Shown: positions 1-4,917 of the stretch, one piece after another
Layout: each line of letters starts with the position of its first letter
Position numbering within the stretch: the stretch's first letter is position 1
Assembly: GCA_017624795.1 (NCBI GenBank)
Contig: JAGAMJ010000014.1
Location: 1 to 6,661, forward strand
Reading direction: 5' to 3'
Origin: Clostridia bacterium
Lineage (GTDB): Bacteria; Bacillota; Clostridia; Oscillospirales; CAG-272
Length of the DNA stretch: 6,661 nt
Notes under the pieces: model-generated
Databases searched by the model: none
What the model was told of the DNA's origin: nothing
The model's input: the letters and a program-made list of their open reading frames with translations, nothing else
Translations under genes and position numbers: made by a program

Positions 1-76
1 AGGGTATCTTCCAAAGCAAGCGCAAAGCGCTTGCTTGACGAATAGCTTTGCCGCGTGGCGGCAAAGCGTCCCACAC
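1..76. repeat. Two-hairpin dispersed repeat, copy 1
   Basis: Head box AGGGTATCTTCC (1-12) is followed by a perfect 10-bp hairpin (arms 14-23 and 27-36, loop AAA), a middle box GACGAATA (37-44), a second perfect 10-bp hairpin (arms 45-54 and 58-67, loop GTG) and a tail box GTCCCACAC (68-76). The same box order recurs at 214-278 with different stem sequences. The copy starts exactly at the window edge, so it may extend further upstream. It resembles a REP/MITE-like intergenic element or a structured RNA segment; I do not recognise the family. The orientation given by the boxes is arbitrary because transcription is not known. Confidence 0.75.
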
Positions 77-86
77 AAAAAGTAGC

Positions 87-114
87 AAGGGGCGCCGCAG
101 AGCGCCCTTTTTTT
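87..114 (+). terminator. Intrinsic terminator downstream of repeat copy 1
   Basis: GGGCGC (90-95) pairs with GCGCCC (102-107), extended by A87, A88 and G89 pairing with T108-T110, and is followed by a run of seven T (108-114). This is a textbook rho-independent terminator for plus-strand transcription. No gene precedes it inside the window, so it must end a transcript arriving from before position 1, which would include repeat copy 1 in that transcript's 3' untranslated region. Confidence 0.75.
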
Positions 115-117
115 CGT

Positions 118-213
118 TGGCGGAGGGTGTGCTTTGAAAGATCACGCAGCCCGAAGGGCGGCGTGGGGGGAAGATGCGCGGTTCGCGGAGCGAATGGAGC
201 CGCTTTGGCGACA
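118..213. repeat. Rearranged or degenerate hairpin-repeat segment
   Basis: This stretch lies between the two clear repeat copies and reuses their parts. A hairpin at 143-165 has arms CACGC/GCGTG and GCCC/GGGC with one A-G mismatch and a GAA loop. The head box occurs inverted as GGAAGATGC (169-177), which can pair perfectly with GCATCTTCC (217-225) in copy 2. A CGCG-GTT-CGCG hairpin (177-187) is followed by GAGCGAAT (188-195), which matches the middle box of copy 2. No tail box was found. It looks like a decayed or recombined third copy, partly in opposite orientation. Confidence 0.45.
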
Positions 214-278
214 AGGGCATCTTCCAACAACGCCTTTGGCGTTGTGAGCGAATAGGCGGCTTTGCCGCCGTCCCACAC
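214..278. repeat. Two-hairpin dispersed repeat, copy 2
   Basis: Head box AGGGCATCTTCC (214-225) is followed by a perfect 8-bp hairpin (ACAACGCC 227-234, loop TTT, GGCGTTGT 238-245), middle box GAGCGAATA (246-254), a 6-bp hairpin (GGCGGC 255-260, loop TTT, GCCGCC 264-269) and tail box GTCCCACAC (270-278). Box order and tail are the same as in copy 1, but both stems differ in sequence while remaining fully paired. It ends about 40 bases before the -35 of the next gene's promoter, so it is not part of that gene's leader. Confidence 0.75.
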
Positions 279-319
279 CGCCAGCCAACCGTAAAATCAA
301 TCCCCATCGTTCTTTTTTA

Positions 320-348
320 TTTACATTCCGTTCTAATTATGTTATAAT
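320..348 (+). promoter_or_regulatory. Sigma-A promoter of the deacylase gene
   Basis: The -35 is TTTACA (320-325, five of six consensus bases) and the -10 is TATAAT (343-348, full consensus), separated by 17 bases (326-342). Transcription should begin near 355, leaving a leader of about 20 bases before the ATG at 377 with AGGAG at 364-368. The short leader leaves no room for a riboswitch. Confidence 0.85.
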
Positions 349-376
349 GAAATGAAATCAAACAGGAGAAAACGAT

Positions 377-841
377 ATGTCTGTTATTAAAGTGAAAGAA
401 TATTTCAAGCAATTTGATATGGAAGCGCGGGTTCAGGAATTTGACGTTTCCAGCGCAACCGTAGAGCTTGCGGCAAAAGCATTGCATTGTGAACCGGCAA
501 GAATTGCAAAATCATTATCCTTTATGGTTTTCGGGATCCCCACGGTCATCGTGATCGCCGGCGACGTAAAGGTCAGCAATTCAAAGTTTAAGCAACAATT
601 CAATACAAAAGCCAAAATGCTGACATTTGACGAGGTTGAAGCCCTGATCGGCCATAAGGTAGGCGGAGTTTGCCCTTTTGCCGTAAACGACGGCGTTGAC
701 GTCTATCTGGACGTTTCGCTCAAAAAATATGACACCGTGTTTCCCGCTTGCGGAAGCGGTAACAGCGCCATTGAACTTACCATTTCCGAGCTTGAAAGAT
801 TTTCAAAATTCAAGGAGTGGGTGGATATCGGTCAAGCGTGA
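377..841 (+). CDS. YbaK/EbsC-family aminoacyl-tRNA deacylase
   Basis: The 154-residue protein spans the full length of a single-domain YbaK/EbsC editing protein. Members of this superfamily (bacterial prolyl-tRNA synthetase INS domain, YbaK, ProX) hydrolyse mischarged tRNAs in trans in the cytoplasm; YbaK itself clears Cys-tRNA(Pro). Visible family signatures are E39-P-A-R-I-A-K45-S-L-S-F with the conserved lysine K45, the A-G-D-V-K-V-S-N-S segment at 61-69, and the G-H-K-V-G-G-V-C-P-F-A-V loop at about 92-103 that lines the pocket. There is no signal peptide or membrane segment. The ATG at 377 is supported by AGGAG eight bases upstream and the consensus promoter at 320-348. It is monocistronic, closed by two hairpin terminators. 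The family is clear, but whether it acts on Cys-, Ala- or another aminoacyl-tRNA cannot be read from the sequence. Confidence 0.9.
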   Translation: MSVIKVKEYFKQFDMEARVQEFDVSSATVELAAKALHCEPARIAKSLSFMVFGIPTVIVIAGDVKVSNSKFKQQFNTKAKMLTFDEVEALIGHKVGGVCPFAVNDGVDVYLDVSLKKYDTVFPACGSGNSAIELTISELERFSKFKEWVDIGQA

Positions 842-869
842 ATGAAATTTTTATTTTTCATTCATTTTT
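839..869 (+). terminator. AT-rich hairpin overlapping the deacylase stop codon
   Basis: TGAATGAAA (839-847) pairs perfectly with TTTCATTCA (856-864) around an eight-base loop, followed directly by five T (865-869). The TGA stop codon forms the base of the stem. The stem has few GC pairs and would be weak alone, but a stronger GC-rich terminator follows about 20 bases later. Confidence 0.55.
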
Positions 870-883
870 GTTGCGCTCTGGGC

Positions 884-913
884 AAAAAAAGCACCCGTGT
901 GGGTGCTTTTTTG
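884..913. terminator. Bidirectional terminator between convergent genes
   Basis: GCACCC (891-896) and GGGTGC (901-906) flank the loop GTGT, with seven A before (884-890) and seven T after (907-913). The A/T extensions make it work on both strands: it ends the plus-strand deacylase transcript and the minus-strand PadR-DUF1700-DUF4097 operon, whose last stop codon is at 939-941. Confidence 0.9.
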
Positions 914-938
914 TTTTAGTAAATTGATGTGCGGCTTT

Positions 939-1907
939 TTAGTCGCCGCCCTTGATCTCAAATTCAATATCGCCCGTGTCGGTCACGATCTCGCAAGTGC
1001 CGCCCGACGTGCCTTTTGGCACGTCCACGTCGCCCGTGTCGGTTTTCGTCAAAAAGACCTTTTCGGAAAGCAGCACGCCAAAAACGTCACCCGTATCGGT
1101 GCGGACCGTGATCGCCGCCGCATCGCAGCGGTCCAGCGCGACGTCACCCGTGTTGGTGATGACCGAAATGGTTTCCGCCGCCAAAAGCTCCTTTATCTCC
1201 ACGTCACCCGTATCGCTCTCGACCGTCAGCGCGCCGCACTCGATCGCAAACAGCTCCACCTCGCCCGTATGAGTCATCACTTCAAGCTTCTCGGCGATCT
1301 TGCCCTCGCCCACCGAGATATCGCCCGTTTGCGTCTTTGCCGAAAGCGTGCTTGGTGACACGCCCACGATCTCAATGTCCCCCGTGTCGGTGATGACCGA
1401 AAGGGTGTCAGAAACCGCCGATCTCCAATTCACGTCGCCCGTGTCGCACTCGACCGCGGCGTTTTTGAAGGAAAGCTCGCCCGGCAGCGTCACGTCGCCC
1501 GTATTGGTCTTGATCTGCAACGCATCGTATGCGGCTTTCGGGAGAGAAACCGTAACGCTTGGCTCATTAAAATTGAAAAAACCGATATGATGATACCATT
1601 TCGACGCCGTCACGCGGATCTGCAACGTACCGTCCTGCACGGTGACGGTATGCGGATTTCGCTCGTCCTCAAAGCAGCTCACGCGGCACACGCCGTCCTG
1701 CGAGAGGCGCAAGATCACGTCCGCAGTGTCAACGTCGATCGAAATACTGTTAAAATCCTCACTGATCTCGTGGTTTTTGCTTTGATAGCGGGAAAGGTCA
1801 AGGCGCTTCCAGTCAAAGCGCATCATCAGAAGCCCAACGAGCGAGAGCACCACCCCCGCTGCCACTATGATGACGGATACGATCATCGCTATTTTCATTT
1901 TCTTCAT
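939..1907 (-). CDS. DUF4097-family membrane-anchored beta-solenoid protein
   Basis: The 322-residue protein has a positively charged N terminus (MKKMK), one hydrophobic segment at about residues 6-28, then a long soluble part. This predicts a single-pass anchor with the rest outside the membrane. From about residue 130 to the end it is a tandem repeat: ten T-G-D/E turns with T at 136, 156, 175, 194, 214, 233, 253, 272, 291 and 311, each followed by a short hydrophobic beta strand. The 19-20 residue period is typical of the beta-strand repeats of DUF4097; D-T-A-D-V at 60-64 may be a degenerate first rung. The ATG sits one base after the DUF1700 stop, with its ribosome-binding sequence AGAGGGG inside the end of that gene, so the two are translationally linked. 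DUF4097 proteins commonly accompany PadR and DUF1700 genes; the molecular function is unknown. No catalytic motif is visible, so a structural, adhesive or sensory role in the envelope is inference. Translation could instead start at M4. Confidence 0.88.
   Translation of the reverse strand: MKKMKIAMIVSVIIVAAGVVLSLVGLLMMRFDWKRLDLSRYQSKNHEISEDFNSISIDVDTADVILRLSQDGVCRVSCFEDERNPHTVTVQDGTLQIRVTASKWYHHIGFFNFNEPSVTVSLPKAAYDALQIKTNTGDVTLPGELSFKNAAVECDTGDVNWRSAVSDTLSVITDTGDIEIVGVSPSTLSAKTQTGDISVGEGKIAEKLEVMTHTGEVELFAIECGALTVESDTGDVEIKELLAAETISVITNTGDVALDRCDAAAITVRTDTGDVFGVLLSEKVFLTKTDTGDVDVPKGTSGGTCEIVTDTGDIEFEIKGGD
954..1520 (-). repeat. In-gene tandem repeat coding for ten solenoid rungs
   Basis: Ten units of 57-60 bases encode the T-G-D/E turns of the DUF4097 protein. 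The turn codons are close to identical between units and read on the plus strand as variants of CGCCCGTGTCGGT (for example near 970, 1030, 1380 and 1435), while the strand-forming codons between them have diverged. The near-identity at the turns could reflect protein constraint or past unequal recombination. The units stay in frame throughout. Confidence 0.85.
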
Positions 1908-1908
1908 T

Positions 1909-2505
1909 TTAACCCCTCTTTCTCACAAAGAAGCTCTTCATACCAAGGAAAAGCCGTTTGCTGAACCACACCATGCCCTTCGTTGCCTTCGCCGAGGCGA
2001 CGTGCATCGGGAAAACAAGCCCCGCCGATACAAGCCCCGTGCCCAAAACAAACAGCGCGGCTGGCAAGCTCTGATCTGCCAGATAAAAAACGAAAAGGAA
2101 AGCGCCCGCAACGCCCGCAGCCATCAGCGACAGCTCGACGGCATACAGGCAAAGGATCAGCGACCACAGCACCGCGTAAACGCCGAGCACCACCGCAACG
2201 GCGGCAAGCAGCAGCGACAGCCAGATCGGTGAGCCAAGCACAAGGAATAGGATCTCCCACGCGCGCAGCGCACGCTTTGGCTTCACACGCGCGATGAATA
2301 ATTTATGCAAGGGGATCGCGCGCAGGGTTTCGGCGGCGGCAACCTCGGGGGACACGATGTCCGCCACGGCTTCCCTTTCGTCCATACCGTCCTCGATGCG
2401 ATCGTCGATCATTTCGGCGTAATACGAAACGGCGTGCAGGACGTCCTCTCTTGGCAAGCCGTCAAGCTTTTTGCGTAACGTATCAAGATATTCCGTCTTG
2501 TTCAT
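1909..2505 (-). CDS. DUF1700 / HAAS-domain membrane protein
   Basis: The 198-residue protein has two parts. Residues 1-62 form a charged helical domain with the pattern L-x-x-L-P-R-E-D, S-Y-Y-A-E-M-I-D-D-R-I-E-D-G-M and E-A-V-A-D-I, which is the HAAS/DUF1700 signature. Residues about 84-168 are strongly hydrophobic and should form three to four membrane helices (roughly 84-108, 109-128, 130-143 and 147-167), followed by a basic tail ending in R-K-R-G. The HAAS domain is probably cytoplasmic. Proteins of this family are usually encoded directly after a PadR-type regulator and are thought to take part in signalling, but no biochemical activity is established. The ATG at 2505 lies inside the end of the padR gene (23-base overlap), with an AAAGGGGG sequence about nine bases upstream. 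It is followed after one base by the DUF4097 gene, indicating one transcript. Confidence 0.9.
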   Translation of the reverse strand: MNKTEYLDTLRKKLDGLPREDVLHAVSYYAEMIDDRIEDGMDEREAVADIVSPEVAAAETLRAIPLHKLFIARVKPKRALRAWEILFLVLGSPIWLSLLLAAVAVVLGVYAVLWSLILCLYAVELSLMAAGVAGAFLFVFYLADQSLPAALFVLGTGLVSAGLVFPMHVASAKATKGMVWFSKRLFLGMKSFFVRKRG

Positions 2506-2818
2506 ACTCGTTATCCCCCTTTACCACGAACTTGTAAATAGAAAGCATCTCTTTCCATTCCTCCTTAAAATCCCGTATGCGCGAAAGCCCTTGCGGCGTA
2601 ATGTGATAGTATTTTCGAAGGCGACCGTTGTGCTCTGCCGAGCGGACTGTGAGCAGCTCCTGCGCTTCAAGGCGGCGCAAAATGGGATAGAGCGTCGATT
2701 CGGACAGCTCAACGTATGGCTTCATATCCTTGATGATCTGATAGCCGTAGGAAGCTTCCCCCTTGATGGCGGCAAGCACGCAAACGTCCAAGAGCCCGCG
2801 TTTGAGTTGAATATCCAT
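2483..2818 (-). CDS. PadR-family winged-helix transcriptional regulator
   Basis: The 111-residue protein is a short PadR (PadR-s2-like) repressor. Visible parts are the N-terminal Q-L-K-R-G-L-L-D-V-C-V-L-A-A-I helix, Y-G-Y-Q-I-I (24-29), the recognition helix E-S-T-L-Y-P-I-L-R-R-L-E (40-51), the wing around N-G-R-L-R-K-Y-Y-H-I-T-P-Q-G (64-77) and a single C-terminal helix (about 78-100) for dimerisation. I chose the ATG at 2818 rather than the in-frame GTG at 2836, because AAAGGGGG (2826-2833) lies at ideal distance from the ATG and the family consensus begins at MDIQLKRG. It is the first gene of the operon with DUF1700 and DUF4097. Short PadR proteins usually repress their own operon, often releasing DNA when they bind small hydrophobic ligands; the palindrome at 2839-2861 in its promoter fits that. 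The ligand is unknown. Confidence 0.93.
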   Translation of the reverse strand: MDIQLKRGLLDVCVLAAIKGEASYGYQIIKDMKPYVELSESTLYPILRRLEAQELLTVRSAEHNGRLRKYYHITPQGLSRIRDFKEEWKEMLSIYKFVVKGDNEYEQDGIS

Positions 2819-2825
2819 TTCGATA

Positions 2826-2833
2826 CCCCCTTT
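2826..2833 (-). promoter_or_regulatory. Ribosome-binding site that fixes the padR start
   Basis: On the minus strand this reads AAAGGGGG, seven bases before the ATG at 2818. It overlaps the alternative GTG start at 2836 only downstream, so the upstream start would have no Shine-Dalgarno of its own. This supports the shorter, 111-residue protein. Confidence 0.8.
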
Positions 2834-2838
2834 CACAT

Positions 2839-2861
2839 AATACTATACCACGCATAGTATT
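2839..2861. promoter_or_regulatory. Likely PadR operator (perfect 8-bp inverted repeat)
   Basis: AATACTAT (2839-2846) and ATAGTATT (2854-2861) are perfect reverse complements separated by seven bases. The palindrome covers the -10 element (2842-2847) and most of the spacer of the minus-strand promoter, so a bound dimer would block RNA polymerase. ATAC/GTAT-type dyads of this kind are typical PadR-family operators. Assignment to the adjacent PadR protein rests on position and symmetry, not on measured binding. Confidence 0.75.
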
Positions 2862-2870
2862 TCTTGTCAA
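2842..2870 (-). promoter_or_regulatory. Promoter of the padR-DUF1700-DUF4097 operon
   Basis: On the minus strand, TTGACA (2865-2870, full consensus) and TATAGT (2842-2847, five of six) are separated by exactly 17 bases. The start of transcription should fall near 2835, giving a leader of under 20 bases before the ATG at 2818. The near-consensus strength makes it the kind of promoter that needs a repressor, consistent with the overlapping palindrome. Confidence 0.88.
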
Positions 2871-2914
2871 GCCCCTTTTGAAAAAAATTCACGCGTATCG
2901 CCCCAAGGCGACAC

Positions 2915-2943
2915 TTGACGAATTTTTGATACCGTTATATAAT
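2915..2943 (+). promoter_or_regulatory. Promoter of the ABC exporter gene
   Basis: TTGACG (2915-2920, five of six) and TATAAT (2938-2943, full consensus) are separated by 17 bases. It faces away from the padR promoter, with the two -35 boxes about 45 bases apart. A short inverted repeat TCGCC-CCAA-GGCGA (2898-2911) ends just before the -35 and might be a regulator site. The ATACTAT dyad of the padR promoter is not present here. Confidence 0.85.
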
Positions 2944-2975
2944 ATAGATATCTTTTTTGAAAGGAATCCGCCCCC

Positions 2976-4712
2976 ATGCTCAAACGCTTTTTATACTATT
3001 ATAAGCCCCACAAGCGCATGATGGCGCTGGATATGTTAGCGGCGCTGCTGATCTCGCTGATCGGCATGGTCTACCCCATCGTCACCAACAAAATGCTGAA
3101 CGTTTACATTCCCGAAAAGATGTATTCCACCATCGTGTGGGCGGGTGCGGTCGTGCTTTTGCTTTACGTTTTGCGAATGCTCTTGCGCTATTTCGTGCAG
3201 TATTACGGTCACGTCATCGGTGTGCGTATGCAGTCGCAAATGCGAAAGGATCTGTTCGCGCATCTGGAAAAGCTGCCCTTTCGCTTTTACGACAACAACG
3301 AAACGGGACGCATCATGACGCGCATCACAAGCGATCTGTTTGAGGTCTGCGAGCTGGCGCATCACGGTCCCGAAAATCTGCTGATCAGCACGGTGATGAT
3401 CGTGCTTTCCTTCACGTATCTGATGACCATCGATTGGATCCTGACGCTGATCATTTTCGTGTGCGTACCCGTGCTTTTGGTGGTCACGTGGTTCTGCCGC
3501 AAGGCGATGCGCAACGCCTTTAACGACCGCCGCAAAAGCAACGCCACCATCAACGCCGCGGTGGAAAGCAGCATCACGGGTATCCGTGTGACGAAGGCAT
3601 ACACCAACACCGAAAAAGAGGTTGAAAAATTTGAAAAAGGCGACGAGGAATTCGTCAACGCCTCGGGGCGTGCCTATCACGCCATGGCGAGATTTCACTC
3701 CTCGACCTCGTTTATCACGGACGTATTCAACGTCTTTATCCTGATCGCGGGGGGACTGTTTTTGTACGCGGGCAGGATCTCGTTTGGCGATTATTCCACC
3801 TTCATCGTTTCGGTCAACCTGTTCATCAGCCCCGTCAACACGCTGATCTCTTTTATGGAACAGTTTCAAAACGGCGTCAGCGGCTTCCGCCGCTTCACCG
3901 AGATCATGGACGAGCAGCCCGAACAGGATCTGCAAGGCGCAAAGCCGCTTGAAAACGTGCGGGGTGAGATCGAATTTCGCAATTTGTCCTTCTCTTACGA
4001 CGAAGGCAAGCAGGTGCTGCACGGCATCAATCTGCACGTGAGCGCGGGGCAAAAGCTGGCGCTGGTCGGCCCGTCGGGCGGCGGAAAAACAACGCTTTGC
4101 CATCTGCTGCCCGGCTTTTACCGCCCGAAGGCCGGCGAGGGGCAGATCCTGATCGACGGGCAGGATATTGCGTCACTGACGGTGGACTCGGTGCGCCGTC
4201 ATATCGGCATCGTGCAGCAGGACGTGTTTTTGTTTGTGGGTACGATCCGCGACAATATCCTTTACGGGCGTCAGGACGCCACCGAGCAGGAAATGATCGA
4301 GGCGGCAAAGCGCGCCAATATTCACGATTACATCATGACGCTGGAAAAGGGCTATGACACCGAGATCGGTGAGCGCGGCGTGAAGCTGTCGGGCGGACAA
4401 AAGCAGCGCATCAGCATCGCCCGCGTCTTTCTGAAAAACCCCGCGATCCTCATTTTGGACGAGGCGACAAGCGCGCTGGATAACACCACCGAGGTGCTCA
4501 TTCAGCAATCGCTGGACGAGCTTTGCCGCGGCCGCACCACGCTGGTGGTCGCGCACCGCCTTTCGACCATTCGCAACGCCGACGAGATCGCTGTGGTGCT
4601 GGACGGTCGCATCACCGAGCGCGGCACACACGCGCAGCTCATGGCAGCGGGCGGCACCTATAAGGACCTCTACGCCCTGCAATTCCGCGATAACGACTAT
4701 ATTGCCGATTAA
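2976..4712 (+). CDS. ABC exporter half-transporter (membrane plus ATPase domains)
   Basis: The 578-residue protein has the full length and order of a type IV (MsbA/LmrA-like) exporter half. The membrane domain (about 1-315) shows hydrophobic stretches near 17-37, 53-75, 135-155, 156-174, 248-266 and 275-293. The nucleotide-binding domain (about 330-570) has the A-loop tyrosine Y341, Walker A G-P-S-G-G-G-K-T-T (365-373), Q-loop Q415, X-loop T-E-I-G-E-R-G (462-468), signature L-S-G-G-Q (471-475), Walker B I-L-I-L-D-E (491-496) with catalytic E496, D-loop S-A-L-D and switch H527. All ATP-site residues are intact and no partner half lies next to it, so a homodimer is likely. Substrate (drug, lipid or peptide) cannot be told; there is no peptidase domain. 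AAAGGA (2960-2965) precedes the ATG at 2976 by ten bases. It is divergent from the padR operon and single-gene, ending before the terminator at 4866-4912. Confidence 0.94.
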   Translation: MLKRFLYYYKPHKRMMALDMLAALLISLIGMVYPIVTNKMLNVYIPEKMYSTIVWAGAVVLLLYVLRMLLRYFVQYYGHVIGVRMQSQMRKDLFAHLEKLPFRFYDNNETGRIMTRITSDLFEVCELAHHGPENLLISTVMIVLSFTYLMTIDWILTLIIFVCVPVLLVVTWFCRKAMRNAFNDRRKSNATINAAVESSITGIRVTKAYTNTEKEVEKFEKGDEEFVNASGRAYHAMARFHSSTSFITDVFNVFILIAGGLFLYAGRISFGDYSTFIVSVNLFISPVNTLISFMEQFQNGVSGFRRFTEIMDEQPEQDLQGAKPLENVRGEIEFRNLSFSYDEGKQVLHGINLHVSAGQKLALVGPSGGGKTTLCHLLPGFYRPKAGEGQILIDGQDIASLTVDSVRRHIGIVQQDVFLFVGTIRDNILYGRQDATEQEMIEAAKRANIHDYIMTLEKGYDTEIGERGVKLSGGQKQRISIARVFLKNPAILILDEATSALDNTTEVLIQQSLDELCRGRTTLVVAHRLSTIRNADEIAVVLDGRITERGTHAQLMAAGGTYKDLYALQFRDNDYIAD

Positions 4713-4865
4713 GTGCCAAACGGTATGCGTTTTTGGGGGCTTTTGTAATGGTTTTGCAATCATAAGAATCAACGCAGTCAATCTTCAAGCCGTTAAATCA
4801 AACAAGAGTTATTATTGAGAAACGGCAAATCCTATACGTCCCCGCCATAACGTGGCTTTCGTGAT

Positions 4866-4912
4866 AAAAAAAGGAACGGGTTCCGCTTTTTACAGCGCCG
4901 TTCCTTTTTTGT
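4866..4912. terminator. Bidirectional terminator between the ABC exporter and the glycosidase
   Basis: GGAACGG (4873-4879) pairs with CCGTTCC (4898-4904), flanked by seven A (4866-4872) and six T (4905-4910); an inner CGC/GCG pair (4884-4886 with 4895-4897) tightens the loop. It ends plus-strand transcription of the ABC gene and minus-strand transcription of the glycosidase, whose stop is only six bases away at 4918-4920. A competing hairpin, GGAAC-GG-GTTCC (4873-4884), uses the same 5' arm. The 150 bases between the ABC stop and this terminator hold nothing else I can identify. Confidence 0.88.
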
Positions 4913-4917
4913 TTTTA

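Noticed and set aside
55..255. Small plus-strand open frame in the repeat region
   Set aside because: It reads straight through the hairpins and the intrinsic terminator, has no Shine-Dalgarno sequence, and its composition reflects the GC-rich stems.
954..1520. Possible CRISPR-like array because of evenly spaced short repeats every 57-60 bases
   Set aside because: The repeats stay in one reading frame and encode the solenoid turns. The intervening sequence is also coding with a repeated strand pattern, there are no cas genes, and the shared core is short and imperfect.
952..1590. Plus-strand open frames with repeated S-P-V-S-V motifs opposite the DUF4097 gene
   Set aside because: They are the antisense image of the T-G-D repeat codons. 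They lack ribosome-binding sites, and the minus-strand frame has a family match, an operon position and a proper start.
2819..2836. Alternative GTG start adding six residues (MKGGIE) to the PadR protein
   Set aside because: The extra codons contain the Shine-Dalgarno sequence of the ATG at 2818, the family consensus begins at MDIQLKRG, and the predicted transcription start would leave almost no leader for the GTG.
2993..2999. ATACTAT half-site of the PadR dyad at the start of the ABC gene
   Set aside because: It encodes consecutive tyrosines (codons 7-9), has no matching second arm at the right distance and lies well downstream of the promoter, so chance is the simpler explanation.
3036..4103. 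Long minus-strand open frame (355 codons) inside the ABC exporter gene
   Set aside because: It is histidine/arginine/aspartate-rich antisense of a clearly recognised ABC transporter, with no ribosome-binding site or recognisable family.
4173..4781. Minus-strand open frame of 202 codons over the ATPase domain
   Set aside because: It is antisense shadow of the Walker/signature region and runs past the end of the real gene without any supporting start signal.
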